From assembly GCF_938030685.1 (NCBI RefSeq), contig NZ_CALHHX010000049.1, positions 1 through 11,268 of the forward strand: DNA of 11,268 nucleotides, read 5' to 3'. Shown piece by piece: positions 6,339-11,268 of the stretch (positions are counted from its first letter, which is position 1; every line of letters starts with the position of its first letter). The DNA comes from an uncultured Campylobacter sp. GTDB taxonomy: Bacteria > Campylobacterota > Campylobacteria > Campylobacterales > Campylobacteraceae. The notes below the pieces were generated by a model that saw nothing but the letters and a program-made list of their open reading frames with translations, ran no database searches and was not told the origin of the DNA. The translations under genes were made by a program, and so were the position numbers.

Positions 6339-6881
6339 TTATTTAAAAAGCAAATCGGATTTTAGCTTGGAATAAACCTGCTCGTCTTTTAGCTCGCGGA
6401 CGATTTGTAGTGCGAATTCCATTGCAGTAGCGGGACCTTTCGAAGTCATTATATTTTGATCTTTTACGACATTCGCCGCATTTGTATAGCCTGGGTGAGC
6501 GATCTGATTTTCAAAGCCCGGATAGCAAGTATAAGAGCTTTTTAGCACACCCGCGGTAGCTAGGGCCCACGGAGCGGCACATATTGCGCCGATTTTTGCG
6601 TTATTTGCATCAAAGTCGCGTAGGATCTTACCGAGCTTCACGCTTTTGGCTAAATTCTCCGCGCCAGGTAAACCTCCCGGCAAAACGATCATAGAAAATT
6701 CAGACACCTTAATATCATCCAAAATTTTATCCGCCACAAGCTCGATGCCGTGCGTGCCGCGAACGCATTTTTTCTCTAATCCCACGGCTAGAGCATCAAT
6801 CTCCGCGCGTCTTAAAATATCAATGAGGCTTATCGCCTCAAGCTCCTCGAATCCGTTAGCTAAAACTATTGCCACTTTCAT
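6339..6881 (-). CDS. DJ-1/PfpI family protein
   Basis: This 180-residue cytoplasmic protein belongs to the DJ-1/YajL/ThiJ branch, linked to deglycase/glyoxalase III-type activity and protection from oxidative or carbonyl stress. Key features are the N-terminal strand VAIVLANGFEELEA with the conserved Glu15, LPGG (67-70), the nucleophile elbow GAICAAPWAL with Cys101, and TSKGPATAMEFALQI (146-160), which closely matches DJ-1's TSRGPGTSFEFAL. Length is typical. The ATG lies 10 nt beyond the cytochrome c stop, and its ribosome-binding site (TAAGGGA) overlaps that stop codon, implying translational coupling. The exact substrate cannot be told from sequence; E. coli paralogue names are therefore not applied. 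Confidence 0.88.
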   Translation of the reverse strand: MKVAIVLANGFEELEAISLIDILRRAEIDALAVGLEKKCVRGTHGIELVADKILDDIKVSEFSMIVLPGGLPGAENLAKSVKLGKILRDFDANNAKIGAICAAPWALATAGVLKSSYTCYPGFENQIAHPGYTNAANVVKDQNIMTSKGPATAMEFALQIVRELKDEQVYSKLKSDLLFK

Positions 6882-6891
6882 CGCATATCCC

Positions 6892-7473
6892 TTATTTTAG
6901 ATACGAACCCTGCTCACTAGGGGCAGTGGAAATTTCGGTATTCGCACTTCTGCTAGATGGGCTATCGTAGAGGAATGAATCGTCGCCCTTTAGATAAGCG
7001 ATAATGTAGCCTAGCTCCGTAGCGCTTGTTTTGGCAGCGATAGGTTGCATAATATACTTCATCTTTTTGCCATATTGCCCGTCGGAGGTGTAGCTTGAGA
7101 TCGCGATTGCAATCTCCTTCGCGCTTAGATCTTTTAGCTTACGAGAGCTGCCATAGGCCCGCTTTTGTCCTTCTGAGCCGTGGCAAGAAGCACAGTTGGC
7201 ATCGTAGATTACCTTACCTTTTTCCTTGATATAGTTGATATTGCGATTTATTTTTGTGCCACCGCCGATAATGTTACCTTTGGCATTGGGAGTGTTTTTG
7301 TAGATATTTACGGTTACATTTTCATCTTTAGAATGCTTTTCGATCAGGGATTTTAGCTCTTTGGCAAACTCACCTTTGGCTTCGAATACATACGTATCAT
7401 CGCCTGCTTTATCCGCAGCGTTTAAATTAAAGGCAAAAAAACATGCTAAAAAAGAAATTTTAAAAATTTTCAT
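6892..7473 (-). CDS. Periplasmic mono-haem cytochrome c
   Basis: This 193-residue exported cytochrome has a signal peptide (KIFKISFLACFFAFNLNAA, cleavage about residue 20). An N-terminal region of about 60 residues (YVFEAKGEFAKELKSLIEKH...) precedes the haem domain. The single haem site is CASCH (Cys94, Cys97, His98). Met142 in YIMQPIA is the likely second axial ligand, and Met138 is an alternative. The domain ends with ATELGYIIAYLKG, the typical final helix of class I cytochromes, then a Ser-rich tail. It probably carries electrons in the periplasmic respiratory chain; the partner is unknown. Only about 22 nt separate the preceding terminator T-run from the ATG, leaving little room for a promoter of its own, so expression may depend on read-through or a promoter overlapping the porin 3' end. 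Confidence 0.87.
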   Translation of the reverse strand: MKIFKISFLACFFAFNLNAADKAGDDTYVFEAKGEFAKELKSLIEKHSKDENVTVNIYKNTPNAKGNIIGGGTKINRNINYIKEKGKVIYDANCASCHGSEGQKRAYGSSRKLKDLSAKEIAIAISSYTSDGQYGKKMKYIMQPIAAKTSATELGYIIAYLKGDDSFLYDSPSSRSANTEISTAPSEQGSYLK

Positions 7474-7495
7474 AGAAAACCTTGATTTAGAATTT

Positions 7496-7522
7496 AAAAA
7501 GGGCGAAGCAAAAGCTTCGCCC
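7496..7522 (-). terminator. Intrinsic terminator of the porin gene
   Basis: Read on the minus strand, GGGCGAAGC-TTTT-GCTTCGCCC forms a perfect 9-bp GC-rich stem with a 4-nt loop, directly followed by TTTTT. It begins 26 nt after the porin stop codon. This is a textbook Rho-independent terminator. Confidence 0.93.
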
Positions 7523-7548
7523 TAATTTTACCCGTATAAGGTAAATAA

Positions 7549-8802
7549 TTAGAAGCTGTATTTGGCCTCAAATCTGATGCGATCTTTTTTCTCATTATCA
7601 TCACTCTCAGTGATATCTTTAATCTTATAATGAGAATACCAAGTTTTAAAGCTTAACTTTTCGTTGTATTTATAAGAAATTCTACCAACTACTTCGTATG
7701 CATCTTGGTCCATATACTTACCATCTAAATAATCAGCACCGATTCTGATACCAGTATCAGGAATGGTATAGCCTGCTACTACATACCAGTAGTGATTTTT
7801 GCCAGCGAAACTTCTATAATCTAGCAATTCTTCACCCGGGCTAATGAAAGAACCTTGGTCTTCAAAGGACACAAAGGAATAACTATCTTTATTGTCAGGC
7901 TCGAATTTCAAATAACCTGCAGCTAAATCAACACCAAAGAAACCAGTATTTGCTTCAACTGCCCAAAAATCAGCGTCACTAGTTTCTGTATATGTATTGA
8001 TACCAGTTCGTGGATTTGTATAAACATAAGTTGCTTTATCTAAATCAGAAAATGCATACTGACCTTTCAAGCCAATATTAAAATCATCGGAAATATCAAA
8101 GTTTAAAGCCAGTTCTGCAGCAAAAAGATCTGCTACATCCTCTAGAGAATTATACCATAGCTGAAAAGATACTGGATCGTATGAGCCCATAAATCCTATA
8201 CCATATAAGTTATGATCGGTAGTTAATTTACCATCTATCCTACCCCAATCAAGACTTGAAATATCGCCATCATTTTCTAAAGAATCCATCCAAAAGCCGG
8301 TAATTGTTAAGCCTTCGATATCGGTACTAGTAATTTTAACGCCGTCTCCATACATATCATCGGTAAAGAATGAGCCTATGCCCTGACGACCGACTGCGAT
8401 TGTAGTGCCACCAATAGTGTATCCTAGGTAGGCTTTAGCAATATCGAAATCGGAATCTCTATCATTTGCATTCTTATCGCTATGATATTGGCTATTTGAA
8501 GAAGAAAATGTTTCGCCATTATCTTCATCCATAAATCTAACACCGACTACACCGAAGAAGTTATCATCAACTTTAGCCTTGAAATCTACTTCAGATTTGA
8601 ACTGCCACTTGCTAGAATTTTCACCTTTTATATAGTTGCCTTGATCATTCTCGTAAGATTTTTTATCGTGAGTATATCGCATACGAGCGTATCCGTTTAG
8701 ATCCACGTCCTTGATAGCTTCCTCTAACGGAACAGCACTTGCACTCATAGCAAGAGCACCTGCAGCAACTGCTGCTGCTAAACTAAGTTTAACTAGTTTC
8801 AT
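7549..8802 (-). CDS. porA: Major outer membrane porin (Campylobacter MOMP family)
   Basis: This 417-residue outer membrane beta-barrel porin forms the main channel for small hydrophilic solutes and is a dominant surface antigen in Campylobacter. The signal peptide is residues 1-23 (ending SASA), and the mature start VPLEEAIKDVDLNGYARMRY is the hallmark of the MOMP family (C. jejuni porA protein is about 424 residues). Alternating aromatic strands run through the protein, and the last strand ends FEAKYSF, the C-terminal Phe recognised for barrel insertion. The start is the ATG at 8802, with AAAGGAGTTC just upstream; the in-frame ATG at 8844 lies inside the leader. The gene is AT-richer than the antiporter/SDR genes, as expected for a highly expressed gene. 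It has its own -10 and terminator. Orthology to porA is likely; a paralogue cannot be excluded. Confidence 0.9.
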   Translation of the reverse strand: MKLVKLSLAAAVAAGALAMSASAVPLEEAIKDVDLNGYARMRYTHDKKSYENDQGNYIKGENSSKWQFKSEVDFKAKVDDNFFGVVGVRFMDEDNGETFSSSNSQYHSDKNANDRDSDFDIAKAYLGYTIGGTTIAVGRQGIGSFFTDDMYGDGVKITSTDIEGLTITGFWMDSLENDGDISSLDWGRIDGKLTTDHNLYGIGFMGSYDPVSFQLWYNSLEDVADLFAAELALNFDISDDFNIGLKGQYAFSDLDKATYVYTNPRTGINTYTETSDADFWAVEANTGFFGVDLAAGYLKFEPDNKDSYSFVSFEDQGSFISPGEELLDYRSFAGKNHYWYVVAGYTIPDTGIRIGADYLDGKYMDQDAYEVVGRISYKYNEKLSFKTWYSHYKIKDITESDDNEKKDRIRFEAKYSF

Positions 8803-8805
8803 TTT

Positions 8806-8815
8806 GAACTCCTTT
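8806..8815 (-). promoter_or_regulatory. Porin ribosome-binding site and candidate sRNA target
   Basis: AAAGGAGTTC precedes the porin ATG by 3 nt (AAGGAG core, about 8 nt spacing). Its exact complement, GAACTCCTTT, is present in the minus-strand candidate small RNA at 8987-8978. Confidence 0.75.
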
Positions 8816-8852
8816 AAAAGTTTGTAAGCGCAATAGTAGCACAAAATGACAA

Positions 8853-8858
8853 ATTATA
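8853..8858 (-). promoter_or_regulatory. Porin -10 element
   Basis: A perfect TATAAT on the minus strand with T-rich upstream DNA (ATTTTTCAGCCTATTTTAA) gives a predicted start near 8846 and a leader of about 44 nt that carries AAAGGAG. This is typical of Campylobacter promoters, which lack a fixed -35 box. Confidence 0.6.
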
Positions 8859-8939
8859 TGCTTAAAATAGGCTGAAAAATACTAAAATTTTACCAAATTG
8901 TTACCGAGCATTTACCGAAAATCCGAATTTAACAGGCAT

Positions 8940-8969
8940 AAAAAAAGCGAGACCCACACAGGTCTCGCT
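8940..8969 (-). terminator. Intrinsic terminator upstream of the porin promoter
   Basis: On the minus strand a 9-bp perfect stem (AGCGAGACC / GGTCTCGCT, loop TGTGTG) is followed by seven T. It lies about 80 nt upstream of the porin -10, so the porin is insulated from transcription coming from the right. Confidence 0.88.
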
Positions 8970-8997
8970 CATTATTGAAAGGAGTTCTAATTTCGAT
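8940..8997 (-). ncRNA. Candidate small RNA upstream of the porin, anti-RBS type
   Basis: The predicted transcript of about 58 nt runs from near 8997 to the T-run at 8946-8940. It starts about 7 nt after a perfect extended -10 (TGATATAAT). It has about 27 nt of unpaired, A/C/U-rich sequence including GAACTCCTTTCAATAATG, and ends in the hairpin AGCGAGACC-TGTGTG-GGTCTCGCT followed by TTTTTT. No protein is encoded. GAACTCCTTT is perfectly complementary to the ribosome-binding site of the adjacent porin gene (8806-8815). The seen parts are promoter, terminator and complementarity; regulation of the porin is inference. An alternative is that the terminator only insulates the porin from upstream transcription. 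Confidence 0.55.
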
Positions 8998-9003
8998 GTG
9001 GGA

Positions 9004-9009
9004 ATTATA
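9004..9009 (-). promoter_or_regulatory. Extended -10 promoter of the candidate small RNA
   Basis: TGATATAAT on the minus strand has both the TG extension and a perfect TATAAT. Its only downstream product before the terminator is the short RNA. Confidence 0.6.
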
Positions 9010-9596
9010 TCAGGCTGCGGTAAACAGACGGCAACGCCTCTTTCATGCGGGAGAAATTTCATAAAAATTTTACGACGTGAAATTTTTTATGAATGAAATT
9101 TCAAGACACGAAATTTGCAAAGCGTGAGTTTTAGAAATCTACACGATATCTTATCGGCTAAGAATACGACACTTAGAACGAGCAGTACGCGAAAAATCGC
9201 GAGAAAGAAAATTTATAAGAATTTCGCAATCAAAATTCTAGCGCCAGCCGTATTTCTATAATATAGAATTTTGTGGACAAAATGGCACTATGTAGCAAGG
9301 AATTTAAGCGCGAAAGCAAGTGGATATGAAATGCGAGCCGAGCCATATAAGTAAGATGTGCAGCGCAGAATTTCGTGAAATATAAAATTCCACACCTTAT
9401 AAAATATAAAATTTATGCAGGCAATCGCATAAAGAATCAGCGGACTTTAAAGCGCAAGCAAATCGCGCCAGTCCGCCATGATTAAGAACAGAAACTATTG
9501 CCTTCATAAGAGTAGAGAGCAAACACAAAAACGTTTCACAAAGTAAAAGCAGGCTCGCTTACCTTAAAGGGCGCAGCGACTAAAAATCGCGTAGGA
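9010..9596. other. Gene-free stretch with hairpins
   Basis: I find no gene here. It holds AAATTT-type words, several of them GAAATTT (9055-9115), a 15-bp palindrome TTCTATA-A-TATAGAA (9254-9268) and the structured hairpin at 9440-9476. Translations in both directions are broken by frequent stops. Confidence 0.55.
9440..9476. other. Two-tier hairpin in the lipoprotein 3' region
   Basis: GCGGACT (9440-9446) pairs with AGTCCGC (9470-9476). Inside it GCGC (9452-9455) pairs with GCGC (9465-9468), giving a stem with an internal loop. It lies about 120 nt past the stop of the minus-strand lipoprotein gene. No T-run follows, so it may be a processed 3' end or a remnant of a structured RNA. Confidence 0.4.
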
Positions 9597-9983
9597 TTAA
9601 AAGCTGATATTTTCGCTCTCAGGTACAGCAATAGCGTCGTTTTTATGCATTTGTTTGGTCTCGATTTTACCGATATCATAAGCGCGCGGAGCAACGGAAC
9701 CCGCTTTGCGCGAGATGATTCGCATATCGGTGATAGCGCCTGAAGCGGTACTTATATAGGCAGTATCTCCTGCAGCCGCATAGTATCTGCTTGCGCGAGC
9801 GGTGTAAAGCTCGCCGCTGGATAGGTCTTTAAACGTATAGACGTAAGCTGTGGAGCTTTGACGAGTGTAGTTTACAATCTCGGATTTTAGCGAGCGTAGG
9901 TTGCCTGCAGGCGTCGGAGCGGTGCTTACGGCGCAGCCTGCGATGCCAAGAGCCAAAAGTGCTGAAAATATGAAATTTTTCAT
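9597..9983 (-). CDS. Small lipoprotein of unknown function
   Basis: I do not recognise a family. The 128-residue product has a signal peptide with a good lipobox (ALGIAG|C, Cys17), so it should be lipid-anchored. The mature part starts with a Ser/Thr/Pro-rich linker (AVSTAPTPAG), then a likely beta-rich domain of about 50 residues: TAYVYTFKDLSSGELYTARA...GDTAYIS...ITDMRII. The alternating hydrophobic strands and the GDxxYI turn recall small barrel-like (SH3/OB-type) envelope domains, but that is only a resemblance. The tail (KQMHKNDAIAVPES) is polar. The ATG at 9983 has AAGGAT 7 nt upstream. It is flanked by gene-free DNA on both sides and appears to be transcribed alone. Confidence 0.72.
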   Translation of the reverse strand: MKNFIFSALLALGIAGCAVSTAPTPAGNLRSLKSEIVNYTRQSSTAYVYTFKDLSSGELYTARASRYYAAAGDTAYISTASGAITDMRIISRKAGSVAPRAYDIGKIETKQMHKNDAIAVPESENISF

Positions 9984-10045
9984 TCAGTATCCTTATTTGT
10001 AAAATTTGAACTTTTAGAGTAGTAGGTTTGGGCTTAAAGTTTGCT

Positions 10046-10139
10046 TTTTTGAGAGGCATCGGAGTGGAATTTAAACGACGATGGATGCGCTTGCGTCGCT
10101 GGCATTTGTTTTTGAGGAGCGTCGAAGTGGAATTTAAAC
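10046..10139. repeat. Direct repeat, 31-bp unit with 63-bp period
   Basis: Units at 10046-10076 and 10109-10139 both read TTTTTGAG, a variable GGC/AGC-TCG core, then AGTGGAATTTAAAC, with about five mismatches over 31 bp. They are upstream of the minus-strand lipoprotein gene. The open + frame across them (10028-10213) is a by-product of the repeat rather than a gene. Confidence 0.6.
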
Positions 10140-10269
10140 AGATCTCTCTTAGCGTTAGGCGAAGCGAGAGCGCGCTTTTAGCGATTTTTCTATATATGCG
10201 GGGCAGAATTTAGCAGCAATCGTAAGCAAGACTTGGTAGTCGCGTCTAAATCAAACACGGCAGAACTTT

Positions 10270-10688
10270 AGCTTCTTTTACCTGGCTAGCTTGCATCAGC
10301 ACTCTTTGCAGCGCTGACTGCGATATTTGCAAAAATAGGGCTTGAAGGGATCAACTCCCATTTCGCAACTTTTATTCGCACGATCATCATCACCTTTTGC
10401 CTCGCCGTGTTCCTACGCTACGCTAAAGTCTGGCAGCCGTTATCTAGTCTGAGCCCTCGCAACTGGGTATTTTTGATACTAAGTGGACTGGCTACGGGCG
10501 CATCATGGCTAGCGTATTTCAAAGCCCTACAAATCGGCAAAGCCTATCAAGTAGCACCGATCGATAAACTAAGCGTAGTGCTCGTTGTAATCATCGCCGT
10601 GATATTTTTAGGAGAGCGCCCGAGTCTTCGCGAATGGCTTGCGCTAGCGCTCATCGGCGTAGGCGTGATAATACTAGCATTTAAATAG
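10270..10688 (+). pseudogene. EamA-family (DMT) transporter, start lost and frame broken
   Basis: The reading matches the short EamA/DMT inner membrane transporters of about 140 residues: LASALFAALTAIFAKIGLEG, INSHFATFIRT, LSGLATGASWLAYFKALQ, VAPIDKLSVVLV, and FLGERPSLREWLALALIGVG (10293-10685). These segments are well conserved to the C-terminus. Going upstream, the frame meets TAG at 10287-10289, exactly where the first helix should begin. The missing N-terminus (SFFYLAS) can be read in another frame from 10270, so a frameshift lies around 10282-10292. No ATG/GTG/TTG with a ribosome-binding site precedes it (TTTAGC where ATG-AGC is expected). An internal GTG at 10407 would give 93 residues lacking the first helix. 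It is probably a recent pseudogene, or sequencing error combined with an unusual start. Confidence 0.7.
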
Positions 10689-10743
10689 GGTAAAATTTGC
10701 TTTAAACCTATCTCTTGTGGTCTTTTTAAGCGCCACGCTCGCG

Positions 10744-10896
10744 TTACGCCATACGCTTTGCGTAAGATAAACCCACTGCCGCTTCTGCAAAATTGCCGCC
10801 CTAAACCACTATGATTTCTTATGGCTTGACTTTAGCATACACGATTTCAGGCATTGCCTGAAACGCGCCGATAATCGATTTGCCGATACCTTGCTA
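10744..10896 (-). pseudogene. Short decayed coding remnant, family unknown
   Basis: One minus-strand frame reads GIGKSIIGAFQAMPEIVYAK, then VKP-stop-EIIVV-stop-GGNFAEAAVGLSYAKRMA-stop. The sequence looks protein-like but is cut by in-frame stops, and the upstream continuation has more stops. I cannot name the parent. The 19-bp palindrome TTTCAGGCATTGCCTGAAA (10845-10863) lies inside it. Confidence 0.3.
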
Positions 10897-11089
10897 TAGT
10901 TAGGCGGTCTTTAGGGTAATTTTAGTTCTGTTTAAAAGTAGTGAGATTAAAATTTATGAAAAATCAAGAATTTACACCTTAAAATTCCAAAAAATATCGG
11001 CTCACCGTACCATAAAATAAAATCACATCCGCAAGTTTAAATCGAACTGTAAACTTCTAATCTACAGTATAGCCGAGCAAGCTAATTAC

Positions 11090-11113
11090 GCAAGATTCGA
11101 ATTGAAATCTTGC
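11090..11113. other. 8-bp hairpin
   Basis: GCAAGATT (11090-11097) pairs with AATCTTGC (11106-11113) around CGAATTGA. A TTCGAAT word resembles a tRNA T-loop, but there is no acceptor, D or anticodon arm, so it is not a tRNA. No T-run follows on either strand. Confidence 0.4.
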
Positions 11114-11141
11114 ACACTTCCATAGCTCCGCCTAAATTTAT

Positions 11142-11178
11142 GCGCTTGCTACGTAGATCATGCATTTGTCGCAAGCGC
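11142..11178. repeat. 8-bp inverted repeat GCGCTTGC / GCAAGCGC
   Basis: GCGCTTGC (11142-11149) and GCAAGCGC (11171-11178) are exact complements around 21 nt that contain the small palindromes TACGTA and ATGCAT. It is downstream of the right-edge minus-strand gene and might contribute to its 3' end. On the minus strand it is followed by ATAAATTTAGG, a weak tail. Confidence 0.4.
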
Positions 11179-11206
11179 TAGGCTTGTAGAATAATAAGCT
11201 AAGGTC

Positions 11207-11224
11207 GGGAGAAATTACTCTCCC
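11207..11224. other. Hairpin overlapping the stop codon of the edge gene
   Basis: GGGAGA (11207-11212) pairs with TCTCCC (11219-11224); the 6-nt loop includes the TAA. No T-run follows on the minus strand, so it is not a classic terminator. Confidence 0.4.
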
Positions 11225-11268
11225 TTACCCTTCTTGCCTCTCTTACCTTTAGCCTTAGATGATCCCTC
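11215..11268 (-). CDS. C-terminal tail of a Lys/Gly-rich protein (5' part outside window)
   Basis: The minus-strand frame entering from the right edge is open for 17 codons and reads EGSSKAKGKRGKKGKGE before TAA (11217-11215). The low-complexity basic tail fits the disordered C-terminus of a nucleic-acid-binding protein, such as an RNA helicase or topoisomerase. Only this tail is visible, so no product can be named. The call rests on the open frame to the edge and its composition; a chance frame of this length is possible. Confidence 0.45.
   Translation of the reverse strand, partial: EGSSKAKGKRGKKGKGE

Larger units (their letters stand above)
10689..11214. other. Gene-free stretch, partly decayed coding DNA
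   Basis: No intact gene is visible between the EamA remnant and the right-edge gene. It contains the broken minus-strand frame at 10744-10896, AT-rich DNA at 10900-11060, and hairpins at 11090-11113 and 11142-11178. Confidence 0.55.

Noticed and set aside
6166..6375. 69-codon + strand frame
   Set aside because: Runs into the 3' end of the DJ-1 gene on the opposite strand; composition and lack of a ribosome-binding site argue against it.
8803..8844. Porin start 14 codons upstream
   Set aside because: It would place a hydrophilic stretch before a perfect signal peptide and lies at the predicted transcript start; the ATG at 8802 has AAGGAG.
8996..9064. 22-codon + strand frame (MWELYQ...) after GGAG at 8981
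   Set aside because: Long spacing from GGAG to ATG, no promoter on that strand, and the region is better explained by the minus-strand -10 and terminator. Kept as the alternative reading of the AAAGGAGTTC match.
10028..10213. 61-codon + strand frame with repeated VEFK peptide
   Set aside because: The peptide repeat is a direct product of the 63-bp DNA repeat; no ribosome-binding site or known domain.
11090..11113. tRNA-like TTCGAAT loop
   Set aside because: No other tRNA arm can be folded around it.

Overview
The window looks like chromosomal DNA of a Campylobacter species. The main pointers are a Campylobacter-type major outer membrane porin (mature start VPLEEAIKDVD, final residue Phe), several small lipoproteins, a CASCH cytochrome c, and intergenic DNA full of AAATTT/TAAAATTTT words. 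Base composition is mixed: the murI, antiporter and SDR genes are GC-richer, while the porin and one lipoprotein gene are AT-rich. This fits the moderate-GC oral species (C. gracilis/showae/rectus type) better than C. jejuni; the species guess is inference.

Layout. At 1-722 (+) lies the 3' part of a glutamate racemase gene (murI) with an unusual low-complexity insert. It is followed by about 950 bp without a gene, holding a degenerate tandem repeat of about 37 bp and several hairpins. At 1679-2077 (-) is a lipoprotein with two EexN-like Cys modules and a run of nine G in its signal-peptide codons. At 2349-4806 (-) a YdfG-type SDR dehydrogenase gene is followed after 16 nt by an NhaC-family antiporter gene. 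At 5048-5743 (+) is an unrecognised polytopic membrane protein, divergent from the SDR. The stretch 5744-6338 holds decayed coding frames. At 6339-7473 (-) a cytochrome c and a DJ-1/PfpI protein form a tight pair. At 7549-8802 (-) is the porin, with its own promoter and a clear intrinsic terminator.

Upstream of the porin, 8940-9009 (-) carries an extended -10 promoter, about 27 nt of unpaired sequence and an intrinsic terminator. This is the anatomy of a small RNA, and its unpaired part is perfectly complementary over 10 nt to the porin ribosome-binding site. It is the most interesting candidate for an undescribed element here. Further right are a gene-free stretch with hairpins, a small lipoprotein (9597-9983, -), a 63-bp-period repeat, a broken EamA transporter gene (10270-10688, +), another decayed stretch, and the last 17 codons of a Lys/Gly-rich protein at the right edge (-).

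Functionally this is a mixed housekeeping/envelope region: cell wall precursor synthesis, ion homeostasis, aldehyde/hydroxy-acid and stress chemistry, periplasmic electron transfer and outer membrane permeability. There is no mobile element, CRISPR array, tRNA or rRNA that I can support.
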